A stretch of 5,415 bases of DNA from Pirellulales bacterium (GCA_030605745.1 JAUWHT010000386.1:1-5415); one strand, 5' to 3'. Positions 1-5,415 are shown, numbered from the stretch's first letter. Notes: generated by a model not told the origin, from the sequence alone. Program-made: numbers and translations.

Positions 1-129
1 CTGGCGTACATCCAGTATCCGGCTCATGTCAGCGACCTGCAGCGAGAGGACTGGGCCGAACAACGAGAAAATGTTCTAACATCAGTATTAGACCGCTATA
101 AACCCAAGAAATCCTTGCCAACATCGTGA
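1..129 (+). CDS. C-terminal fragment of an unidentified protein (5' end outside window)
   Basis: Frame 1 is open from the first base of the window to a TGA at 127-129, giving 42 residues that begin LAYIQYPAHVSDLQ and end RYKPKKSLPTS. The composition is that of an ordinary soluble protein end: charged, with a short amphipathic stretch (REDWAEQRENVLTSVLDRY) and a basic tail, and no membrane segment. I do not recognise the family and propose no function. It lies on the same strand as serA, but 180 non-coding bases with two strong hairpins separate them, so it is more likely the end of a preceding transcription unit than part of the serA operon. An open frame of 43 codons touching the edge could arise by chance, so this is only a moderate call. 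Confidence 0.45.
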   Translation: MAYIQYPAHVSDLQREDWAEQRENVLTSVLDRYKPKKSLPTS

Positions 130-145
130 GGCACTACCCTATATT
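115..145 (+). promoter_or_regulatory. weak sigma70-type promoter candidate upstream of serA
   Basis: TTGCCA (115-120) and TATATT (140-145) resemble -35 and -10 boxes, but the spacer is 19 bases, longer than the optimum of about 17. If used, transcription would start near 152, and both hairpins of the palindrome pair at 177-260 would lie in the serA leader. A perfect TTGACA occurs at 166-171 but has no -10 partner at a usable distance. This is a pattern-only call. Confidence 0.18.
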
Positions 146-176
146 CAGTTTCAGTAGTTCTAAATTTGACACTGAC

Positions 177-260
177 AAACGCCCCGGGACTGCGGTCCCG
201 GGGTAAAGAGCACTGCTGAACCGCCAAAATATCCCCCGGACCGCAGTCCGGGGGCGTTTT
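177..260. repeat. REPIN/MITE-like inverted pair of GC-rich palindromes, copy 1
   Basis: Two 22-base palindromes lie at 182-203 and 233-254. Each has 9-bp arms and a 4-base loop. The first has arms CCCCGGGAC and GTCCCGGGG around TGCG. The second has arms CCCCCGGAC and GTCCGGGGG around CGCA, so it is the first in reverse orientation with one compensated base-pair change. The 29-base spacer (204-232) is AT-richer and not palindromic. The flanks extend the inverted repeat: AAACG at 177-181 on the left and CGTTTT at 255-260 on the right. The same architecture recurs at 5276-5357, which argues for a dispersed element rather than a private feature of serA. Paired inverted REP sequences (REPINs), mobilised in trans by a RAYT-type transposase, are the nearest known class; a small MITE is the alternative. 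No transposase is present in the window. Confidence 0.8.
233..260 (+). terminator. terminator-like hairpin, possibly ending the upstream gene
   Basis: On the + strand the second palindrome forms a 9-bp, nearly all-GC stem followed by CGTTTT, which resembles a rho-independent terminator with a short U tract interrupted by CG. It lies about 100 bases after the stop of the gene fragment at 1-129 and 50 bases before the serA start. It could end the upstream transcript or, if serA is read from further upstream, attenuate serA. The U tract is only four bases, and the same hairpin belongs to a dispersed repeat, so the terminator role is an inference. Confidence 0.35.
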
Positions 261-309
261 GTCTGAAATCTGGGGGAAATCCTGGCCAAATTTGGTATCG
301 AGCAAACCC

Positions 310-1947
310 ATGCCACGAATCATTGTTCTGGACAATCTGTCCCAAGATGGTCTCGATCTGTTGCAATCGGCTGGAAACGTCGAATACGAAGTCCGCACCG
401 GTCTGAAAGGCGAACAGTTGCGCGACGCACTGTTGGAATTCGACGGAGCAATCTGTCGAAGCGGCGTGAAGCTGACCGCAGACGTGCTGGAAGGTAACCG
501 GCGACTGAAGGTGATTGCCCGGGCAGGCGTGGGTACCGATAACATCGACAAGCAAGCCGCCACCCGGCAGGGAATCGTGGTGATGAACACGCCGGGCGGA
601 AATACGATATCCACCGCCGAGCATACCATCGCACTGATGCTGGCGCTGTCGCGCGACGTCTATCCGGCCTATTGGTCTCTGGTCGAGGGCCGCTGGGACC
701 GCAAGCAGTACATGGGCACGCAGTTGGCCGGTAAGACCCTGGGGATCATCGGCCTGGGGCGGGTCGGGCAGGCAGTCTCCACCCGGGCACGGGCGATGGA
801 AATGCGTGTGCTCGGATACGATCCGTTTCTTCCAGCCCAGCGGGCGAAGGAACTGGGGATCGAGACCTGTTCTTCTGCCACTGAGATGCTCCCGTTGGTC
901 GATTACCTTACCGTCCACACACCGCTTAACGACGAAACCCGAGACCTCATCGGCACCAAGGAAGTTGAGCTAATGCGGCCGGGTGTTCGGCTGATCAATT
1001 GTGCCCGCGGCGGCATCTACAACGAACAGGCATTGGTCGAGGGGCTTAAGAGCGGGCACCTGGGCGGCGTGGCGCTGGACGTGTACGAGTCCGAGCCGTG
1101 CACCGACAGCCCCTTGTTCGGGATGCCCGGCGTGTTGTGCACGCCCCACCTGGGCGCCAGTACCGAAGAGGCCCAGACCAACGTGGCGGTCGAGGCGGTC
1201 GAGCTGTTAATCGATTTCTTTACCACCGGCGCAATCCGCTCGGCAGTGAACATGGTACCGATCGATCCCAAGACGTTGGAGGCCCTTCGCGGGTACCTGA
1301 ACGTAGCCTACCGGTTGGGGCTTCTGCTGGCCCAGGTCGATCACAGCCCGCCGCTGGCCTGCAAGCTCCGCTACGAGGGCGAGGTGGCCCGGAAGGACTG
1401 CCGCTTGCTCTCGGCCGCCTTCGCCACCGGCCTGTTGGAACACGCCATGGAGGCCGAGGTCAACCTGGTCAACGCCGAGGTCCTGTTGCAGCAACGCGGT
1501 ATCGAGCTGGTCGAGCAGCGCAGCAGCGACTTCGGCGACTTCAGCTCACTGATTACCGCCGAAGTCCTGAGCGACGAGCGGACGTCGATCGCCGCCGGCA
1601 CGCTGTTCGGCAACAACATGCCGCGACTGGTGCGAAAGGGCAACTTCCAACTGGAAAGCCGCCTGGACGGCATCTTGATGTTCTTCATGCACCGCGACGT
1701 GCCGGGTGTGATCGGTAAGCTGGGCACCGTCTTCGGAAAGCATCGGGTGAACATCGCCCAGATGTCGGTCGGCCGCGGCACCGATAAGCCGGGCGGGGCA
1801 CAGGTCGGCGTCCTGTCCTTGGACGCCCAGCCGCCGGCAGAAGCGCTGGCCGAAGTGCTCGCCTTGGAGCACGTCAGCAGGGCATGGATCGTCAAACTCC
1901 CGCCGGCCGACGTACTACCCACATGGTTGGGCGGGCAAGGACATTGA
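310..1947 (+). CDS. serA: D-3-phosphoglycerate dehydrogenase, long form with ASB and ACT domains
   Basis: This enzyme oxidises 3-phosphoglycerate to 3-phosphohydroxypyruvate with NAD+, the first step of cytosolic serine synthesis. The protein has 545 residues, as expected for the long form. Residues 1-100 and 290-320 form the substrate-binding domain (RAGVGTDNID at 71-80). Residues 101-289 form the Rossmann nucleotide domain, with GLGRVG at 148-153 and Asp171 after strand 2, which favours NAD over NADP. The catalytic triad is visible as Arg233 (CARGGIYNE), Glu262 (DVYESEP) and His280 (TPHLGAST). Residues about 320-450 match the allosteric substrate-binding (ASB) domain, and about 454-530 an ACT domain (HRDVPGVIGKLGTVF), which in this family binds serine for feedback inhibition. 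The ATG at 310 is chosen because MPRIIVLDNLSQDGL is the normal N-terminus; the frame is open back to a TTG at 259, but those codons run out of the repeat. No clear Shine-Dalgarno is seen. It is first in a run with glyA and a DUF2520 gene. Confidence 0.96.
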   Translation: MPRIIVLDNLSQDGLDLLQSAGNVEYEVRTGLKGEQLRDALLEFDGAICRSGVKLTADVLEGNRRLKVIARAGVGTDNIDKQAATRQGIVVMNTPGGNTISTAEHTIALMLALSRDVYPAYWSLVEGRWDRKQYMGTQLAGKTLGIIGLGRVGQAVSTRARAMEMRVLGYDPFLPAQRAKELGIETCSSATEMLPLVDYLTVHTPLNDETRDLIGTKEVELMRPGVRLINCARGGIYNEQALVEGLKSGHLGGVALDVYESEPCTDSPLFGMPGVLCTPHLGASTEEAQTNVAVEAVELLIDFFTTGAIRSAVNMVPIDPKTLEALRGYLNVAYRLGLLLAQVDHSPPLACKLRYEGEVARKDCRLLSAAFATGLLEHAMEAEVNLVNAEVLLQQRGIELVEQRSSDFGDFSSLITAEVLSDERTSIAAGTLFGNNMPRLVRKGNFQLESRLDGILMFFMHRDVPGVIGKLGTVFGKHRVNIAQMSVGRGTDKPGGAQVGVLSLDAQPPAEALAEVLALEHVSRAWIVKLPPADVLPTWLGGQGH

Positions 1948-1952
1948 AAAAA

Positions 1953-1986
1953 AATTGCAAATTGGCAATTGCAAATTGGAAAATTG
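1953..1986 (+). repeat. AT-rich 13-bp direct repeat between serA and glyA
   Basis: AATTGCAAATTGG occurs at 1953-1965 and again, identical, at 1967-1979 (period 14). A partial AATTG follows at 1982-1986, directly before the glyA ATG, and an A run (1947-1954) precedes the array. The 40-base spacer is almost free of GC pairs apart from the repeat cores, in strong contrast to the GC-rich genes on either side. It provides no good Shine-Dalgarno; the only candidate is a weak TGGA at 1977-1980. It could be a protein-binding site, an unstructured ribosome landing zone, or a dispersed AT-rich repeat that inserted at the junction. The sequence does not decide between these. Confidence 0.7.
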
Positions 1987-1987
1987 T

Positions 1988-3247
1988 ATGAACTGGATTG
2001 AACAACAAGACCCTGAGTTGTGGACGGCCGTTGCCGGCGAGATCACCCGGCAGCGCGACCGGCTGGTGATGATCGCCAGCGAGAACTACACCAGCCCCGC
2101 CGTGCTAAAGGCCGCCGGAAGTCTGCTCACCAGCAAGTATGCCGACGGCTATCCGGGCCGGCGGTATTTCGGTGGGTGCCAGTTCGTCGACATCGTCGAG
2201 GAGTTGGCCCGTGATCGCGCTAAGGAACTCTTCGGCGCCGAGCACGTCAACGTCCAGCCCCACGCCGGTACCCAGGCCAACGTGGCCGTGTATCTTTCGG
2301 CCCTTCAGCCGGGCGATACAGTGTTGGGAATGGACCTGGCGCACGGCGGGCACCTGACGCACGGGATGAAGCTGAACATCTCGGGCAAGCTGTACCATTT
2401 CGTCAGTTACGGCGTGCGGCCCGACAATCACCGGATCGACTTCGACCAGGTTGCCGCCCTGGCCCGGGAGCACAAACCGCGGCTGATCGTGGCCGGTGCC
2501 AGCGCCCATCCGCGGGAGATCCGCCACGGGGTGTTCGCCCAGATCGCCCGTGATTGCGGGGCGAAGCTGCTGGTGGACATGGCCCATTACGCGGGCCTGG
2601 TGGCGGCTGGGGTGCACGACGACCCGGTCCCGGTGGCCGACTACGTGAGCACCAGCACGCACAAGACGCTCCGTGGCCCACGCGGCGGAATGATCTTCTG
2701 CAAGGCCCGGTATGCCGAGCAACTCGACCAGGCCGTCTTTCCCGGCACCCAGAGCGGGCCGCTGATGCACGTGATCGCCGCCAAGGCCATCTGCTTTGGC
2801 GAGGCACTCACCCCCGAATTCAAGCAATACGCCCGGCAAATCGTCGACAACGCCCGGACACTGGCCGAATCGCTGCTGTCCGGAGGACTGAGACTGATTA
2901 GCGGCGGGACCGACAACCACTTGATGCTGGCCGACGTGACTACTATCGGACTTTCCGGACAGCAGGCCGAGCAACTGCTCGATCGCTGCGGCATCACTGT
3001 CAACAAGAACGTGATCCCCTTCGACCAGCGCAAGCCGATGGATCCCTCGGGCATCCGCATCGGCACCCCTGCCCTGACTACCCGGGGGATGGGACGCCGG
3101 GAAATGCAGTCCATCGGTTGCTGGATACTCCGCGCGCTGAAATCACCCGACGACGAAAAGCTCGCCGGACACATTCGCGGCGAGGTGTTGGAGTTATGCC
3201 GTCAGTTTCCAGTGCCGGGGGACGGGGAAATGCGGAATGATGAATGA
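1988..3247 (+). CDS. glyA: serine hydroxymethyltransferase (PLP enzyme), with two unusual active-site residues
   Basis: It interconverts serine and tetrahydrofolate with glycine and 5,10-methylene-tetrahydrofolate, the main cellular source of one-carbon units. At 419 residues it matches E. coli GlyA (417) almost end to end. The PLP lysine is Lys226 in STSTHKTLRGPRGG. Other conserved positions are His122 (LAHGGHLTHG), which stacks on the PLP ring, Asp197 (VDMAH), which pairs with its nitrogen, His225, and Arg357 (SGIRIGTPA), which holds the substrate carboxylate. Two residues differ from the usual YAEGYPGKRYYGG: Asp53 replaces the glutamate (E. coli Glu57) and Phe61 replaces the second tyrosine (E. 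coli Tyr65). His174 also replaces Tyr in the usual GASAY. The C-terminus carries an extra GDGEMRNDE beyond the usual end. The ATG at 1988 is chosen because MNWIEQQDPELW aligns with family N-termini; an in-frame TTG at 1955 would add 11 residues read from the AT repeat. It lies 40 bases after serA and overlaps the next gene by 4 bases. Confidence 0.95.
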   Translation: MNWIEQQDPELWTAVAGEITRQRDRLVMIASENYTSPAVLKAAGSLLTSKYADGYPGRRYFGGCQFVDIVEELARDRAKELFGAEHVNVQPHAGTQANVAVYLSALQPGDTVLGMDLAHGGHLTHGMKLNISGKLYHFVSYGVRPDNHRIDFDQVAALAREHKPRLIVAGASAHPREIRHGVFAQIARDCGAKLLVDMAHYAGLVAAGVHDDPVPVADYVSTSTHKTLRGPRGGMIFCKARYAEQLDQAVFPGTQSGPLMHVIAAKAICFGEALTPEFKQYARQIVDNARTLAESLLSGGLRLISGGTDNHLMLADVTTIGLSGQQAEQLLDRCGITVNKNVIPFDQRKPMDPSGIRIGTPALTTRGMGRREMQSIGCWILRALKSPDDEKLAGHIRGEVLELCRQFPVPGDGEMRNDE

Positions 3248-4128
3248 GGGAACCGCTGGTGAGGACGATCAATGTCATCGGGTGTGGTAAGGTCGGCAGG
3301 ACGTTGGCGCGTTTGTGGACTGAACACAACGTGCTGGAGGTCCGGTCCGTGCTGAACCGCTCGTTGCAGAGCGGCCGGCAAGCCGTCGAGTTCGTCGGCG
3401 GCGGCCGTGCGATCGAGAGTTATGCCGAATTGGAAACGGCAGACATCGTGATGGTCTCCACGCCTGACGAAGTGATCCAGCAGTGTTGCGGGCAGTTATG
3501 TCGCGCGGGGATCATTCAGCAGGGAGTCGTCGTATTCCACTGTAGTGGGTCGTTGCCCTCGGAGTTGTTGGCACTGGCAAGAGAGCGGGGCGCGTCGATC
3601 GCCAGTGTTCATCCGGTCAGGAGCTTTGCCGACCCGACCGCGGCCGTGGAGACTTTTGCCGGAACATATTGCGCGCTGGAAGGCGACCGGCAGGCCTGCG
3701 AAGTCCTTTGCGATGTGCTGCACCGCTGCGGTGCGAAAACGTTCCACGTGCAGCCGGAACTGAAAACCATCTACCACGTGGCCACGGTCGTCGTCTGCAA
3801 CTACCTGGTTGCCCTGATGGAAGTCGGCCTGCGGTGCTTCGAGAAAGCCGGGCTGCCGCGAGAAACCGCCATCGAGGTCATGCAGCCCATCGTCACCGGA
3901 ACCATCACCAACGTGTTCAAGCTCGGCCCGGTCCGCGCGCTCACAGGCCCAATCGCGCGAGGCGAACTGTCTGTGGTGGCAAGACAATGCCAGGCCCTCG
4001 GCCAGTGGGACCAGGAAATCCAGCGGATCTACGAAGGTCTCGGCCTGGTGGCCCTCGAACTCTCATCCGCCCAAGGCAATACCAACCCCGACGCCCTGGC
4101 CGCGATAAGGAAAACGCTTCAGAAATGA
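3244..4128 (+). CDS. Rossmann-like/DUF2520 protein, putative NAD(P)-dependent dehydrogenase or reductase
   Basis: The family has an N-terminal NAD(P)-binding Rossmann domain and a C-terminal all-helical DUF2520 domain. The fold plan resembles ProC, ketopantoate reductase and 6-phosphogluconate-type dehydrogenases, but I know of no established reaction. The 294 residues show the dinucleotide motif GCGKVG at 13-18, the strand-4 turn VSTPDEV at 71-77, then the family signatures HCSG (99-102), SVHPVRSFADP (121-131), LKTIYHVA (173-180), NYLVAL (186-191) and GPVRALTGPIARG (228-240). Lys174 and His178 are candidate catalytic residues by analogy with related dehydrogenases; this is inference. The ATG at 3244 overlaps the glyA TGA (ATGA), which favours translational coupling. 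A GTG at 3259, preceded by GAGGG at 3246-3250 (8-base spacing), would give 289 residues starting right before the first beta strand and is a credible alternative. The context points to a substrate linked to serine, glycine or one-carbon metabolism, but this is not proven. Confidence 0.88.
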   Translation: MREPLVRTINVIGCGKVGRTLARLWTEHNVLEVRSVLNRSLQSGRQAVEFVGGGRAIESYAELETADIVMVSTPDEVIQQCCGQLCRAGIIQQGVVVFHCSGSLPSELLALARERGASIASVHPVRSFADPTAAVETFAGTYCALEGDRQACEVLCDVLHRCGAKTFHVQPELKTIYHVATVVVCNYLVALMEVGLRCFEKAGLPRETAIEVMQPIVTGTITNVFKLGPVRALTGPIARGELSVVARQCQALGQWDQEIQRIYEGLGLVALELSSAQGNTNPDALAAIRKTLQK

Positions 4129-4151
4129 GAACCGCATTTATCCCGGATTTC

Positions 4152-5243
4152 CTAAGTGGTTGTACTAGCCGCGTATTCTTCCCGCAGTAGCTCCACTTCC
4201 TCGAAAATCGCCGTGATCTGCTGGTCGCTTACCTGCTGGTCCATGTTGATGCAGCACACGCCGGTAAGCCACGGGTTGGCCGAGTCGTGGACCAGCCGGC
4301 GGACGGTTTGGCGGATCTGGTCGGTGGTCTGCCTGACGATTTCGACCGGGCTCAGGCGGACGTTCAGGAACGTGTTGGGCAGGTGACGGCGGAGCTTGGC
4401 CACGTCACCGGGCCAGCCGACGTCGAGGAAGTCCAGGTGCGGTACCTTCGCGTACGACTCGGCGAACCGGTGTGGATCCACTCCGCAGTGGTGAATCCCG
4501 TACGGCCGGTACCGCTTGCTCCACGCGACGTCGAAACCCAACAAAAACCTTTCATAGATGTCCGTGGAGATCATCACGTTCGAGCATTCGCTGTGCAGGT
4601 GGACCGGCCCGGTGATGTGACGCACGTTGCGGTTCACGCTGATCGAGGTCGAACCGGTGGCTTGGGCCATCTGCCGGCTGAACCGCTCGACGACGGCAGC
4701 GATCTCGGTGGTGAACCGGACGGCCTCGTCGGGCTTATCGAACAGGTCCATCAGGAACGTCTGCCCACGCAGGTCCAGCGCCGTGTTGAGCACGCCGCCC
4801 CAACCGATGTCGCCGACGAGGTAGCCATGCTTGCCCTTCAGCGCGTCGAGCAGTTGCTCATATCTCTTGTAAGCGGGGCTCGTGAAGGGCGCGTCGCGGG
4901 AAATCTCCAGCGAGTCGATGTTGGCGGGGATTACTTGCGGCGGCGCGTCTTCGGAGTAGTCCACCCGGCAACCGAGCATCGCCGAGGTTAGGTATCCGGC
5001 CGCCAGGTGCACCGGCCCGATCAGCGGCAGGTCCCGGTTGCGATCCGCACCCAGCCCAAAGCGCCCCCAACGATCGAAAAGCACTTGCTCCATCCTCCGC
5101 TCGACTTCGACCCGCCGTGCCGGATGGAAGAAAAAATCCTCGTCGAAGGTGATCCCTTCATGGTGGTACCACCACGCCGGACTAAGCACAATGTCGGCCG
5201 GCAGCATGGGGTTCTGTAGCGTTTCGTTTCTGTGATAGGTCAT
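4152..5243 (-). CDS. uroporphyrinogen decarboxylase superfamily protein, possible zinc methyltransferase-like enzyme
   Basis: The 363-residue protein has the features of the UroD/MtaA superfamily (TIM barrel): DLPLIGPVHLAAGYL near 71-85, ISTDIYERFLLGF at 225-237 (the place of ISPEMY-type segments in MtaA-like proteins), YGIHHCG at 248-254, LDFLDVGWPGD at 270-280 and a C-terminal VCCINMD at 329-335. It lacks the N-terminal Arg-rich substrate signature of true HemE (PVWxMRQAGRY). His251-x-Cys253 followed by Cys330 fits the H-x-C-x76-C zinc site of coenzyme M methyltransferases, so a methyl-transfer role is plausible but unproven. No signal peptide or membrane segment is visible. The ATG at 5243 (MTYHRNETLQNPML) is chosen; an in-frame GTG at 5270 would add nine residues and an ATG at 5207 would remove twelve. 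No convincing Shine-Dalgarno precedes any of them. It converges on the DUF2520 gene with 23 bases between stops, so it is not in the serA operon. Confidence 0.82.
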   Translation of the reverse strand: MTYHRNETLQNPMLPADIVLSPAWWYHHEGITFDEDFFFHPARRVEVERRMEQVLFDRWGRFGLGADRNRDLPLIGPVHLAAGYLTSAMLGCRVDYSEDAPPQVIPANIDSLEISRDAPFTSPAYKRYEQLLDALKGKHGYLVGDIGWGGVLNTALDLRGQTFLMDLFDKPDEAVRFTTEIAAVVERFSRQMAQATGSTSISVNRNVRHITGPVHLHSECSNVMISTDIYERFLLGFDVAWSKRYRPYGIHHCGVDPHRFAESYAKVPHLDFLDVGWPGDVAKLRRHLPNTFLNVRLSPVEIVRQTTDQIRQTVRRLVHDSANPWLTGVCCINMDQQVSDQQITAIFEEVELLREEYAASTTT

Positions 5244-5275
5244 GGAATCTGCTGTAGGGGGCTTATACACACCCC

Positions 5276-5357
5276 AACGCCCCGGGACTGCGGTCCCGGG
5301 GGATTGCAGCGGTTAGCCCGGCATCCTTGCCCCCGGGACCGCAGTCCCGGGGCGATT
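5276..5357. repeat. REPIN/MITE-like inverted pair of GC-rich palindromes, copy 2
   Basis: The palindromes lie at 5280-5301 (arms CCCCGGGAC and GTCCCGGGG, loop TGCG; identical to the one at 182-203) and 5331-5352 (the exact reverse complement, loop CGCA). The offset between them is 51 bases and the spacer 29 bases, both equal to copy 1. The flanks are AACG on the left and CGATT on the right, matching the AA(A)CG heads of copy 1 once oriented. The spacer contains GCGGTTAGC (5309-5317 region); the reverse complement of the first spacer contains GCGGTTCAGC at nearly the same place, so the two elements appear to be related copies in opposite orientation. It sits upstream of the minus-strand gene and may lie in its 5' region. 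No transposase, and no long target duplication, is visible. Confidence 0.78.
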
Positions 5358-5415
5358 GGACTTTCAGTGTTCGCGATCAACTCTTTCCAAATCAGGTTGG
5401 TTACCGAAGAACAAC
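5358..5415. other. right-edge tail with no supported gene
   Basis: These 58 bases are less GC-rich than the genes. On the minus strand one frame is open from the edge to a TGA at 5366-5364 (16 residues ending ERVDREH), which could be the end of a neighbouring gene stopping just before the palindrome pair. It is too short to call. I see no RNA gene, promoter or attachment site here. Confidence 0.3.

Noticed and set aside
166..194. Promoter with TTGACA at 166-171
   Set aside because: The -35 match is perfect, but the expected -10 position falls inside the GC-rich palindrome and has no resemblance to TATAAT.
177..260. CRISPR array
   Set aside because: Only two repeats per locus, in inverted rather than direct orientation, and no further units or cas genes.
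160..918. 252-codon open frame on the minus strand opposite serA
   Set aside because: It is a shadow of serA in GC-rich sequence. It runs through the palindromes and shows no recognisable motif, while the + strand has complete SerA motifs throughout.
2105..2974. 289-codon open frame on the minus strand opposite glyA
   Set aside because: It lies wholly within glyA, whose reading is unequivocal. The translation is rich in Gly/His/Val typical of antisense GC-rich frames.
4104..4152. Bidirectional terminator between the convergent genes
   Set aside because: Only a 6-bp pairing (AGGAAA with TTTCCT) around a loop of over 30 bases, and no GC stem with a U tract.
4287..4991. 234-codon open frame on the + strand opposite the UroD-like gene
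   Set aside because: It is antisense to a gene with recognisable superfamily motifs. It shows no domain and has a low-complexity shadow composition.
5262..5267. TATAAG on the minus strand as -10 box of the UroD-like gene
   Set aside because: No -35 partner at 16-18 bases; that position lies in the palindrome. It also overlaps an alternative GTG start, so I do not call it.
177..5357. Composite transposon bounded by the two palindrome pairs
   Set aside because: The bounding elements are about 80 bases, no transposase is present, and the genes between are core metabolism with uniform composition. Two independent insertions are simpler.
5364..5414. C-terminal end of a minus-strand gene entering from the right edge
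   Set aside because: Sixteen open codons ending in TGA before the palindrome pair are suggestive, but too few to distinguish from chance.

Overview
The window is a compact, GC-rich bacterial segment with four complete protein genes, one gene fragment at the left edge, and a pair of GC-rich palindromes near each end. The coding style suggests a planctomycete-like or similar environmental bacterium: high GC, no strong Shine-Dalgarno sequences, AT-rich islands between genes, and a SerA-GlyA-DUF2520 gene set. This assignment is an inference from style and gene content, not a database match.

Layout. Positions 1-129 (+) hold the last 42 codons of an unidentified gene. Positions 130-309 are non-coding and contain the first palindrome pair (177-260). 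Next come three co-directional genes: serA (310-1947), a long-form D-3-phosphoglycerate dehydrogenase; glyA (1988-3247), a serine hydroxymethyltransferase; and a Rossmann-fold/DUF2520 protein (3244-4128) whose ATG overlaps the glyA stop. A 40-base AT-rich spacer with a 13-bp direct repeat separates serA from glyA. After a 23-base convergent gap, a uroporphyrinogen-decarboxylase-superfamily protein lies on the minus strand (4152-5243). The second palindrome pair (5276-5357) lies upstream of it.

How the genes fit together. SerA commits 3-phosphoglycerate to serine. GlyA converts serine to glycine and loads the one-carbon unit onto tetrahydrofolate. The DUF2520 protein looks like an uncharacterised NAD(P)-dependent dehydrogenase or reductase and is probably co-translated with GlyA. 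The minus-strand protein lacks the signature of true haem-pathway HemE. It carries a His-x-Cys...Cys arrangement spaced as in the zinc site of corrinoid/coenzyme M methyltransferases, so it may also handle methyl groups, though no corrinoid protein is present here.

The observations most worth checking are: (i) the two REPIN/MITE-like palindrome pairs, built to the same 51-base pitch, in opposite orientation, with one compensated base-pair change; (ii) two substitutions at catalytic positions of GlyA (Glu to Asp and Tyr to Phe); (iii) the zinc-site pattern in the UroD-like protein; (iv) the DUF2520 enzyme locked to a serine/glycine operon.
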